The position numbers and the translations under genes are program-made. Of a DNA stretch of 16,274 bases, positions 7,295 to 13,601 are shown one piece after another; position 1 is the stretch's first letter, and every line of letters starts with the position of its first letter. The stretch comes from CAZYSK01 sp964649415 (GTDB lineage Bacteria > Chloroflexota > Anaerolineae > B4-G1), in contig CAZYSK010000113.1 of the NCBI GenBank assembly GCA_964649415.1, forward strand, positions 1 to 16,274. Direction: 5' to 3'. Below the pieces are notes generated by a model. The model made no database searches and had not been told where the DNA came from. It was given only the letters and a program-made list of their open reading frames with translations.

Positions 7295-7322
7295 ACGCAA
7301 CACGCAGCACGTAACACGAAAG
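7295..7322. repeat. Period-7 tandem repeat (ACGCAAC-like), four units
   Basis: Four heptamers follow one another: ACGCAAC (7295), ACGCAGC (7302), ACGTAAC (7309) and ACGAAAG (7316). The tract ends ten bases before the start codon of the VOC gene and replaces a clear Shine-Dalgarno sequence; only GAGACCCCC separates it from the ATG. It has the same period as the tract at 4721-4755 but a different motif. Confidence 0.6.
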
Positions 7323-7331
7323 AGACCCCCT

Positions 7332-7850
7332 ATGTCTGACAAGACGCTACCCTTTCTCAACAACGGCGTGGCGCAAGTGGCCATTCTCGTCAAGGACCTC
7401 GATGAGGCCGCCGAGCACTACTGGAAGCTGTTCGGGATCGGCCCCTGGCATTTCTACACCTACGGCAAGCCCCTGGTGCAGCGAATGACCTACCACGGGC
7501 AGCCGGCGGAGTACAGGATGCTGGTGGCCCTGTCTTATCTCGGTCCCACGCGCATCGAGTTGATCCAACCCCTGGAGGGCGATACCGTCTACGCCGATTT
7601 CATCGAGGAGCACGGCTACGGCGTGCATCACTTCGGCGTGCTGGTCGACGACATGGAGGCCGCCCTGGCCGAGGCTGAGGCCGCCGGGCTGACGATGACG
7701 ATGGACGGCGCGGGCTTCGGGCCCGACGGCGACGGGCACTACGCCTACCTGGACACCGAGGACCGTCTCGGCGTGACGATTGAGTTGATCGAACGCCCCA
7801 AGGAGCGGGCACGACCGGAGAAGATCTATCCGCCGGAGGATGCGGTCTGA
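7332..7850 (+). CDS. VOC-superfamily (glyoxalase/methylmalonyl-CoA epimerase-like) protein
   Basis: This 172-residue protein has two beta-alpha-beta-beta-beta halves of the vicinal oxygen chelate fold. The first half opens with 'GVAQVAILVKDLDEAAEHY' and the second with 'YGVHHFGVLVDDMEAALAE'. Likely metal ligands are Q15, E76 (RIELI), H99 or H100, and E151 (TIELIE), the arrangement seen in methylmalonyl-CoA epimerase and glyoxalase I. The sequence does not tell which reaction it performs. In this cluster an epimerase, isomerase or lyase acting on a sugar-derived intermediate is most likely. The next gene starts 91 bases later, after a G-rich repeat. The C-terminal 20 residues, rich in charge and proline, lie beyond the fold. 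Confidence 0.85.
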   Translation: MSDKTLPFLNNGVAQVAILVKDLDEAAEHYWKLFGIGPWHFYTYGKPLVQRMTYHGQPAEYRMLVALSYLGPTRIELIQPLEGDTVYADFIEEHGYGVHHFGVLVDDMEAALAEAEAAGLTMTMDGAGFGPDGDGHYAYLDTEDRLGVTIELIERPKERARPEKIYPPEDAV

Positions 7851-7852
7851 AG

Positions 7853-7900
7853 TTGGCGGGTTGGCGGGTTGGCGGGTTGGTAGGTTGGTAGGTTGGTACA
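7853..7900 (+). repeat. Period-8 G-rich tandem repeat (TTGGCGGG/TTGGTAGG), six units
   Basis: Six octamers run without a break: TTGGCGGG three times (7853, 7861, 7869), TTGGTAGG twice (7877, 7885) and TTGGTACA once (7893). A further TTGGTACA is at 7907-7914, inside the small hairpin GGATTG-GTA-CAATCC (7904-7918). The regular GG/GGG runs on the plus strand could form a G-quadruplex in DNA or mRNA. TACAAT at 7911-7916, preceded by TGG, looks like an extended -10 box, but no -35 box sits at the right distance, so I do not call a promoter. Confidence 0.8.
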
Positions 7901-7940
7901 TTCGGATTGGTACAATCCACAGCATAAGGAGCATGAGAAC

Positions 7941-9371
7941 ATGAGGATTATGGAGAAGACACCGGCTTTTGGTCTGATCGTCGGCACGCGCGGGTTCTTC
8001 AACGCCGAACTGGCCGTGGACGTGCGTGCCAAGCTGTTGGCAACGCTGGAGGAACAGGGCTACGACTACGTCATCACCCCGGAGGACGCGACGCCGTGTG
8101 GAGCCATCGAGACCCGCGAGCACGCCAAGCTGTGCGCCAACCTGTTCAGGGAAAACGCCGACGAGATAGATGGCATCCTCGTCGTCCTGCCGAACTTCGG
8201 CGACGAACTGGGGATTGTGGAGACCCTCGATATGGCCAGCCTGGACGTGCCGGTGCTGGTCCAGGCCTGCGACGACGACATAGACAAGTTGACTGTGGAT
8301 CAGCGTCGCGACGCATTCTGTGGCAAGCTCTCCGTCTGCAACAACCTGTATCAGTATGGCATTCCCTTTACCAACACCACCTATCACACCTATCCCATTG
8401 AAAGCGAGGAGTTTGTCAGCGACCTGGAGTTCTTCGCCCGGGTGTGCCGGGTAGTCAAGGGCTTGCGCAACGCGCGCATCGGCGCCATCGGCGCGCGCCC
8501 GGCGGCCTTCCAGACCGTGCGCTTCAGCGAGAAGATCCTGCAGACCGCGGGCATCACGGTCGTTCCCGTGGACCTATCGGAGATCATCTTCGGCGCTCAG
8601 TCGCTGGCCGACGACGACGAGGCCGTGCAGGCCAAGTTGGCCGCGATCAAGGCGTATGGCTACATCCCCGACACCATCCCCGAGGGGAACATCCTCAAGC
8701 AAGCCAAGCTTTCGGTGACGATTGACCGCTGGATGGACGAGAACGAATGCGACGCCAGCGCGGTCGAGTGCTGGGATTCGATCCAGAAGAACTACGGCTG
8801 TGCCACCTGCCTCTCGATGGCCATGATGGGCGACCGTCTTCTGCCCAGCGCGTGCGAGGTGGACGTAGCCGGCGCGATCTCGATGTACGCGCTGCTGCTG
8901 GCCTCGGGCAATCCGCCGTCGTTCCAGGACTGGAACAACAACTACGGCGCCGACCGTGACATGTGCATCAACACCCACTGCAGCAGCTTCCCCAAGAGCT
9001 TCATGGGCAGCGACGTCGAGATCTCAAACCTGGACGTCCTGGGGGCAACGCTCGGCCCCGATCTCTGCTTTGGCGCGGTCAAGGGACAGGCAGCCCCCGG
9101 TCCGATGTCGTTCTTCCGCCTCTCCACCGACGACCCCGAGGGCATCATCAAGGCCTATCTGGGTGAGGGCGGGATAACCGACGACCCGGTTGGTGCCTTC
9201 CAGGGCGGATCGGCGGTGCTGAGGGTGCCCGGCCTGCAAGACCTGCTTGACTTCATGTGCAAGAACGGCTTCGAGCACCACGTTGCCGTCACGCGCGGGC
9301 ATTGTGCCCCGGTGCTGGGCGAGGCGATCAGCACCTACCTGGGGTGGGACCTGTACTGGCACGGTATGTGA
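7941..9371 (+). CDS. L-fucose/L-arabinose isomerase-like protein
   Basis: This 476-residue protein is in the range of the AraA/FucI-like isomerase group, which interconverts aldoses and ketoses with Mn2+. An N-terminal Rossmann-like part has 'GLIVGTRGFF' and 'IDGILVVLPNFGDE'. A middle domain has 'RIGAIGARPAAFQTVRFSE'. The catalytic region carries E276 (AVECWDSIQ), E306 and D308 (ACEVDVAGA), and H346 (INTHCSSFP). H446-H447 (FEHHVAVTRGH) close the site. These are reasonable candidates for the two acidic and two histidine residues of the family, though I did not align them formally. The start ATG 7941 has AAGGAG at 7926-7931; ATG 7950 is possible. With the following xylulokinase-like gene it forms a classic isomerase-kinase pair. 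The sugar specificity is unknown. Confidence 0.9.
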   Translation: MRIMEKTPAFGLIVGTRGFFNAELAVDVRAKLLATLEEQGYDYVITPEDATPCGAIETREHAKLCANLFRENADEIDGILVVLPNFGDELGIVETLDMASLDVPVLVQACDDDIDKLTVDQRRDAFCGKLSVCNNLYQYGIPFTNTTYHTYPIESEEFVSDLEFFARVCRVVKGLRNARIGAIGARPAAFQTVRFSEKILQTAGITVVPVDLSEIIFGAQSLADDDEAVQAKLAAIKAYGYIPDTIPEGNILKQAKLSVTIDRWMDENECDASAVECWDSIQKNYGCATCLSMAMMGDRLLPSACEVDVAGAISMYALLLASGNPPSFQDWNNNYGADRDMCINTHCSSFPKSFMGSDVEISNLDVLGATLGPDLCFGAVKGQAAPGPMSFFRLSTDDPEGIIKAYLGEGGITDDPVGAFQGGSAVLRVPGLQDLLDFMCKNGFEHHVAVTRGHCAPVLGEAISTYLGWDLYWHGM

Positions 9372-9390
9372 GGGCGCGGCTGCCGCGTCC
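9372..9390. repeat. Compact GC hairpin directly after the isomerase stop codon
   Basis: CGCGGC-T-GCCGCG (9375-9387) is extended by GG/CC to 9372-9390. It follows the TGA at once and has no T-run. It may protect the upstream mRNA end or be another copy of the small-palindrome repeat class seen in this window. Bases 9405-9424 behind it contain a decayed period-7 pattern (TTTGACA AGCGTCA). Confidence 0.45.
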
Positions 9391-9440
9391 TTCGCAGTAT
9401 GGCCTTTGACAAGCGTCAGGCGCCTAACAAGAGGGGGTGT

Positions 9441-10949
9441 ATGTCACTCATCGGTCTGGACATAGGTACGACGGGATGCAAGGCGATTGTATTCGACGAG
9501 GCAGGGTCTATCCTGGGCCAGGGTTCGCGCGAGTACCCTGTCCTCACGCCGCGTCGTAACTGGGCCGAGCAGGACGCGGAGCAGGTCTGGCGCAACGCCT
9601 GGGATGCACTCCGCGAGACCGTGGCCTCGGCAGGCGACGACCCGCCCGTCGCGCTGGCCCTCTCGGTGCAGGGCGAGGCCATCACGCCCGTGGATAGCGA
9701 GGGCGCGCCCCTGCGGCCCATGATGCTGGGCATGGACACCCGCACCGGCGCGGAAAATGACTGGCTGGCTGGGCGCTTCGGCGCCGAGGAGTTGTTCAAC
9801 CGCACGGGCATGCCCATACACACGATCAACACTCTCCCCAAGATGCTATGGCTGAAGCGCCACGAGCCCGAGGTCTGGCAGGCCGCCGACCAGTTCCTGC
9901 TGTACGAGGACTTCTTCCTGCGCCGTCTCGGGGGGGAAGCGTGCATCAGCCACTGCCTGGCCTCGCGGACGCAGATGTACGACCTGGCGGCCGGCGATTG
10001 GGCGGGCGACATCCTGGACGCATGCGGCATCGATCGGGAGCGGCTAGCGCCCCTGGCCCTGGACGGCGGCGGGGTCGTCGGCGTGCTGCGATCCGACCTG
10101 GCCGGTGAGCTGGGCCTGAGCAACGAGGTGCTGCTGGTGAGCGGCGGCCACGATCAGGCCTGCGCCTCGGTCGGCAGCGGTGTGATCCAGGCCGGCCGGG
10201 CGATGGTCTCCACGGGCACCGCCGAGGTGGTCGAGGTCGCGATGGCCACGCCTGCCCTGGACGACGCGTTGCGCCAGGGCAATATCTCCGTCTATCGCCA
10301 CGTAGTGCCGGGCCTGTACCTGGCGATGACGCTTAACCACAGTGGCGGGCTGCTGCTGCGCTGGTTCCGCGACACGCTGTGCCAGTGGGCGGTCGAGCAG
10401 GCCCGGGCCACCGGCCAGGATGCGTACGACCTGATCCTGGCCGACGTGCCCGACGGTCCCACCGACCTGCTGGTCTTGCCACACTTCTCAGGAAGCGGCA
10501 CGCCCTTGCTGGACACCACCTCGAAGGGAGCCATCCTGGGCCTGACCTTTGCTACAACGCACGCGGCTATCGCCAAGGCGATCCTGGAGGGACTGGTGTT
10601 TGAGTTGCGGGTCAACACGGACCTGCTGAAACAGGCCGGGGTGGCGATCGACGAGCTGCACGCCGTGGGTGGCGGGGCACGGAGCCCGCTGTGGCTCCAA
10701 CTGAAGGCCGACATCTGCCACATCCCGCTGCGTGTGCCCCGGGTGACGGAGGCAGCCTGCCTGGGAGCCGCGCTCCTGGCCGGTGTCGGGGCGGGCATCT
10801 ACCCGGACCTGGCGACCGCCGTGGCGCGCGCAGTGCGCCTGGATCGGCGCGTCGAGCCACAGCCCGAGAGCGCGGCTGCCTACGAGGAGAAATACCGGCT
10901 ATATGAGCAGGTGTATCCCACGTTGATCGGCCTGCAGCGGCAGATCTAG
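9441..10949 (+). CDS. FGGY-family kinase, xylulokinase-like
   Basis: This 502-residue ATP-dependent sugar kinase has the N-terminal phosphate motif GLDIGTTGCKA at 5-15. 'SGGHDQACASVGSG' contains Asp238, the position of the catalytic base in XylB (D233 in E. coli, from memory). 'GLTFATTHAAIAKAILEG' is the C-terminal FGGY signature and 'VGGGARSPLWLQLKADI' the ATP-domain motif. 'LSVQGEAITPVD' and 'MGMPIHTINTLPK'-type segments match xylulokinases rather than glycerol kinases. The start ATG 9441 has GAGGGGG at 9431-9437; ATG 9399 would add residues upstream of the fold. It follows the FucI-like isomerase and probably phosphorylates its ketose product. It is clearly diverged from the first FGGY kinase (1912-3483), implying two separate phosphorylation steps or two substrates. 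Confidence 0.93.
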   Translation: MSLIGLDIGTTGCKAIVFDEAGSILGQGSREYPVLTPRRNWAEQDAEQVWRNAWDALRETVASAGDDPPVALALSVQGEAITPVDSEGAPLRPMMLGMDTRTGAENDWLAGRFGAEELFNRTGMPIHTINTLPKMLWLKRHEPEVWQAADQFLLYEDFFLRRLGGEACISHCLASRTQMYDLAAGDWAGDILDACGIDRERLAPLALDGGGVVGVLRSDLAGELGLSNEVLLVSGGHDQACASVGSGVIQAGRAMVSTGTAEVVEVAMATPALDDALRQGNISVYRHVVPGLYLAMTLNHSGGLLLRWFRDTLCQWAVEQARATGQDAYDLILADVPDGPTDLLVLPHFSGSGTPLLDTTSKGAILGLTFATTHAAIAKAILEGLVFELRVNTDLLKQAGVAIDELHAVGGGARSPLWLQLKADICHIPLRVPRVTEAACLGAALLAGVGAGIYPDLATAVARAVRLDRRVEPQPESAAAYEEKYRLYEQVYPTLIGLQRQI

Positions 10950-11001
10950 CCGGGAGTGAATCGGAGAATCAAGAAATCAGCAAATGGCGTGTTCTACTGC
11001 A
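10950..11001. other. Short convergent gap, nothing recognised
   Basis: These 52 bases separate the ends of the plus-strand kinase and the minus-strand RACo gene. I see no stem-loop with a T-run on either strand and no other feature. Confidence 0.5.
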
Positions 11002-12789
11002 TCACAGGTACATCGCTTCGGCGAAATTCCGAGTGAAGCGCGGCGTGCGTGCCAGTTCGAGATAGCGCACCCGCCGCGTCAGATCCTGCGCCTGTTGGCG
11101 ATGTGCCCGCGAGATCAACGCCAGCCGCGCGCCCGTGCCCGCGGCGTTGCCCACCTGCGAGACGCGGTCCAGCGGCAGCTCAGGTAGCAGACCGATGGTG
11201 ATGGCGCTCCCGACATCGATGTAGGTGCCGAACGCGCCGGCGATGATCACCTGGTCCAGGTCGGAGGCAGTGATACCGGCGTCCTGGAGCAGCGTGTCGA
11301 TGCCGCAGCGGATCGCCCCCTTCGCCAGTTGCAGCTCCCGGATGTCGTGCTGCGTCACCGTGATGGCGGAGCCATTGGCCGACTCTGTCTCGGCTGCGAC
11401 GACAAACTCGGCGCCGCCCTCCGCCTGGCGGACGCCGGGACCGGCCAGCCGGCCGCTGCTATCCAGCAGATTCGCGCGTCGCAGGTGGGCGACGATATCC
11501 AGCAACCCTGATCCGCAAATCCCCACAGGCGGCTCGTCGCCGATTGTCTTGAACTCGGCCTGACCGCCCACGATGCGGACACGCTCGATAGCGCCCGGCG
11601 CCGCGCGCATGCCGAACTTGATGTGCGCGCCCTCGAACGCCGGCCCAGACGCGCACGACAGGCTGGTCATTTGCCCACGGTGGGCCAGGCACATCTCGGT
11701 GTTGGTGCCGATGTCGATGGCGAGGGCCGTATCGGTCCGGTCCGCCATCCCGGTGGCCAGCAACATAGCTACGTGATCGGCGCCCACGTAGCCGGCGACG
11801 TTGGGCAGCAGGTGAACGTTGGCGCCCGGTGCAAGCGGCAGACCGGCGTGGCGTGCCTTGATGTCGACCGCAGCACGCACCGCGGGCACGTAGGGCGCTG
11901 CCGCTAGCTGTTGCACCGGCAGCCGCAGGAACAGGTGAAGGATCGCCGTGTTGCCGACGACAACCGCGTCGACGATGTCGATGGGTTGGGCACTTATCGC
12001 GGCACACGCGTCGGTGGCGAGCTGATTCAACCCGTTGGCCAGCACCGTTTGCATGCGCGCGGCCTCTTCCGGCCCTTTGCCAGCGTACACCAGCCGGGTG
12101 ACGACGTCCTCACCGTAGGCGATCTGCGGGTTCATCGCGCCGCGCGCGACCAGGGTATGACCCGACGCCAGATCCACGACGTAGGCGGCGATCTTGGTGG
12201 TACCAATATCCACGGCCAGCCCTAGCCAGGGCGCGTCGACCGCGGCGACGTGCACGACTTCGCGTCCGCGCAGCGTGACGCGGGCCTGCCAGCCTAAGCG
12301 CCGCAGCGCGACTGTGGCGTGGCGCGCGACTTCTAGATCAAGCCTGGACGCCCGGCAGGGCAGCGCCGCGCACAAGCGCTCGTCGTCGGCGCGCAGGTCC
12401 TCCAGGCTTGGCTGGGCCATCTGCACCACGCAGTTGGTCACTGACGGCTGGACCTCAGCCGGTACCTCCAGGCCTTCAACCTGGGTGCGCTGCAAGGCGG
12501 TGAGCGATTCAGGCGGCACATGCACGCAGCAGTCGCTCAACGGCTCGGCGAGGCAGGCCAGGCGATAGCCCTGGGCCAGCTCGGCGGGCGACAGGTGGTC
12601 TGCCTCGCGTGCCGTGACGGAAGATGCCTTGCCGGCCACGATCTGCACCTTGCAGCGGCCACAGGAGCCGTTCCCGCCGCAGATGCTGGCCAGGTCCACG
12701 CCCAGGACGCGCGCCGCGTCGAGCAGAGTGCCGCCCTCCGGGCAAGGCCCTCGCCTGCCAACCGGCTCAAAGTCAATGATGTAGGACAC
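11002..12789 (-). CDS. RACo-like [2Fe-2S] ferredoxin/ASKHA ATPase, corrinoid-protein reactivator (DUF4445)
   Basis: This 595-residue protein begins with a plant-type ferredoxin domain. Cysteines C37, C43, C46 (ICGGNGSCGRCKV) and C79 (RLACLAE) fit the CX5CX2C...C [2Fe-2S] pattern. A linker leads to an actin-like ATPase, with DIGTTK at 194-199, 'VVGNTAILHLFL', 'AIDIGTNTEMCL', 'CASGPAFEGAHIKFGMRA' and 'GICGSGLLDIVAHLRRA'. This is the layout of RACo-type activators, which use ATP and an electron to reduce Co(II) back to Co(I) in corrinoid methyltransferase systems. The start is GTG at 12789, with AAGGAG six bases upstream (complement of 12796-12801). The frame stays open to 13164, but that part runs through repeats. 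No corrinoid protein or methyltransferase gene lies in the window. It converges with the kinase, 52 bases apart, with no clear terminator between. Confidence 0.9.
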   Translation of the reverse strand: MSYIIDFEPVGRRGPCPEGGTLLDAARVLGVDLASICGGNGSCGRCKVQIVAGKASSVTAREADHLSPAELAQGYRLACLAEPLSDCCVHVPPESLTALQRTQVEGLEVPAEVQPSVTNCVVQMAQPSLEDLRADDERLCAALPCRASRLDLEVARHATVALRRLGWQARVTLRGREVVHVAAVDAPWLGLAVDIGTTKIAAYVVDLASGHTLVARGAMNPQIAYGEDVVTRLVYAGKGPEEAARMQTVLANGLNQLATDACAAISAQPIDIVDAVVVGNTAILHLFLRLPVQQLAAAPYVPAVRAAVDIKARHAGLPLAPGANVHLLPNVAGYVGADHVAMLLATGMADRTDTALAIDIGTNTEMCLAHRGQMTSLSCASGPAFEGAHIKFGMRAAPGAIERVRIVGGQAEFKTIGDEPPVGICGSGLLDIVAHLRRANLLDSSGRLAGPGVRQAEGGAEFVVAAETESANGSAITVTQHDIRELQLAKGAIRCGIDTLLQDAGITASDLDQVIIAGAFGTYIDVGSAITIGLLPELPLDRVSQVGNAAGTGARLALISRAHRQQAQDLTRRVRYLELARTPRFTRNFAEAMYL

Positions 12790-12800
12790 AGTGATCTCCT

Positions 12801-12995
12801 TTAACGCACCTTCGCCAGCCACACAGCCAACAAACCGGGGGCCGTCATCACAGCCAGGCACACTGAGGCGGCCAGCCAGCCCCAGCCCATCCCTGAGGAT
12901 GGGCACGATCGGCGGCACGGCCATGGTGAACGTCAGGAAGATGGCCAGAATCAGCCTGTCCGCCGCGCAACCGCCGATCGGTGCCCGTGGAACAT
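12801..12995 (-). pseudogene. Possible frame-disrupted small two-helix membrane protein
   Basis: An ATG at 12995 opens 'MFHGHRSAVARRTG' and soon hits TGA. Another frame then gives a hydrophobic stretch, 'LILAIFLTFTMAVPPIV' (about 12950-12900). The original frame takes over again with 'WLAASVCLAVMTAPGLLAV' and ends 'WLAKVR' at TAA 12801-12803, twelve bases before the RACo GTG, with the stop codon overlapping its ribosome binding site. Start and stop are in the same frame, 195 bases apart, so two compensating one-base shifts would restore a 64-residue protein with a basic N-terminus and two membrane helices. An intact alternative is the 29-residue ORF from ATG 12890. There is no good ribosome binding site for either. 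I do not recognise a family. Confidence 0.35.
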
Positions 12996-13060
12996 GCTCA
13001 GCGCGTGTCGTCACGTATCGTGCATCCCTGGCACGTGCAGGCAGACATGATTCCATCATA

Positions 13061-13123
13061 CAGGCAGGTAGCGCAGCGGCTCCTTCCAATACGGAGGGTA
13101 GCGCAGCGGCGGCTACCTGCCTG
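13061..13123. repeat. Inverted repeat enclosing direct GTAGCGCAGCGGC copies
   Basis: Perfect 12-base arms CAGGCAGGTAGC (13061-13072) and GCTACCTGCCTG (13112-13123) enclose 39 bases. Two direct copies of GGTAGCGCAGCGGC start at 13067 and 13097; the 13-mer GTAGCGCAGCGGC also occurs at 4655. The structure sits upstream of the RACo gene on the minus strand. Its function is unknown; it has the look of a dispersed repeat. Confidence 0.7.
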
Positions 13124-13166
13124 CAATCGAGACTTAGGGTTTGTAAATCTATAACTTCCCGCATTT

Positions 13167-13414
13167 GAGATGGTTCATTTCACAAAGAAACTCGGTTCGC
13201 ACTTTGCAGGCCCGCCCGGCGATGAAGTCGCCGGGCTAGTAAGCAGCGCCGGATCAATCCGGCTTAGAAAGTTGCTTGCGACGTCAAATTCCCGCAAGCT
13301 AACAAACAGCACAGCCACGCCTGCAAGCCCCGTTCACGGGGCGCTGCTTCGTAGACCGGACACTTCATGTCCGGGCGGGTGTGGGAAAGTGTCAAGTCAT
13401 TCCTGAACCATCTC
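13167..13414. repeat. Hairpin-rich repeat island bounded by inverted GAGATGGTTCA
   Basis: GAGATGGTTCA at 13167-13177 is inverted as TGAACCATCTC at 13404-13414. In between are four compact stem-loops: GCCCGGCGA/TCGCCGGGC at 13214-13236, GCCGGAT/ATCCGGC at 13248-13263, GCCCCGT/ACGGGGC at 13327-13342 and CCGGACA/TGTCCGG at 13356-13374. Some are joined by CTAGTAAG or GCTTCGTAG words that resemble the gap at 1752-1911. The open frame at 13170-13406 shows no family features and reads through all four hairpins, so I do not call a gene. The region could be a small non-autonomous mobile element or an accumulation of REP-like sequences. Confidence 0.6.
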
Positions 13415-13465
13415 CCGCATCTGATTGGAGAAACAGGGTGAAGTGCGGGAACTTGTTCTCTTACG

Positions 13466-13598
13466 AACCCTTAGGGTCTCTTCTGCCATTCATTGATTGA
13501 GACCCTAAGGGTTTCGGGAGCCTGCCTGTGAACAACCCTTCTGGGGCGACAATGTGGCCTCTTTGGCCGAGTTTCACTTGTGGAAACCCTTAGGGTCT
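13466..13598. repeat. AACCCTTAGGGTCTC repeats, three copies
   Basis: AACCCTTAGGGTCTC at 13466-13480 is inverted perfectly as GAGACCCTAAGGGTT at 13499-13513, with an 18-base loop. A third copy, AACCCTTAGGGTCT, is at 13585-13598, four bases from the permease stop codon. A degenerate copy, GAGACTTAGGGTTTG, lies at 13129-13143. Each unit contains the internal near-palindrome ACCCTTAGGGT. The 15-base stem could act as a terminator or attenuator for the permease mRNA on the minus strand, but a T-run is missing there. Confidence 0.65.
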
Positions 13599-13601
13599 TT
13601 T

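Noticed and set aside
7888..7916. Promoter with -10 TACAAT at 7911-7916
   Set aside because: The -10 is good and extended, but the octamer array supplies no -35-like hexamer at 16-18 bases, so it is only noted within the repeat entry.
7347..8387. 346-codon minus-strand frame across the VOC and isomerase genes
   Set aside because: It crosses the octamer repeat (giving a threonine/proline/asparagine repeat) and two well-supported genes; it is a shadow frame.
12790..13164. N-terminal extension of the RACo protein to 720 residues
   Set aside because: The extension reads through inverted repeats and has no ferredoxin-related sequence. GTG 12789 has an ideal AAGGAG and begins exactly at the [2Fe-2S] domain.
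13170..13406. 78-codon plus-strand frame in the repeat island
   Set aside because: It runs through all four hairpins, has no ribosome binding site and shows no recognisable domain.
13466..13598. Possible CRISPR array
   Set aside because: Repeats are short, in both orientations and unevenly spaced (18 and 71 bases), with no Cas genes.
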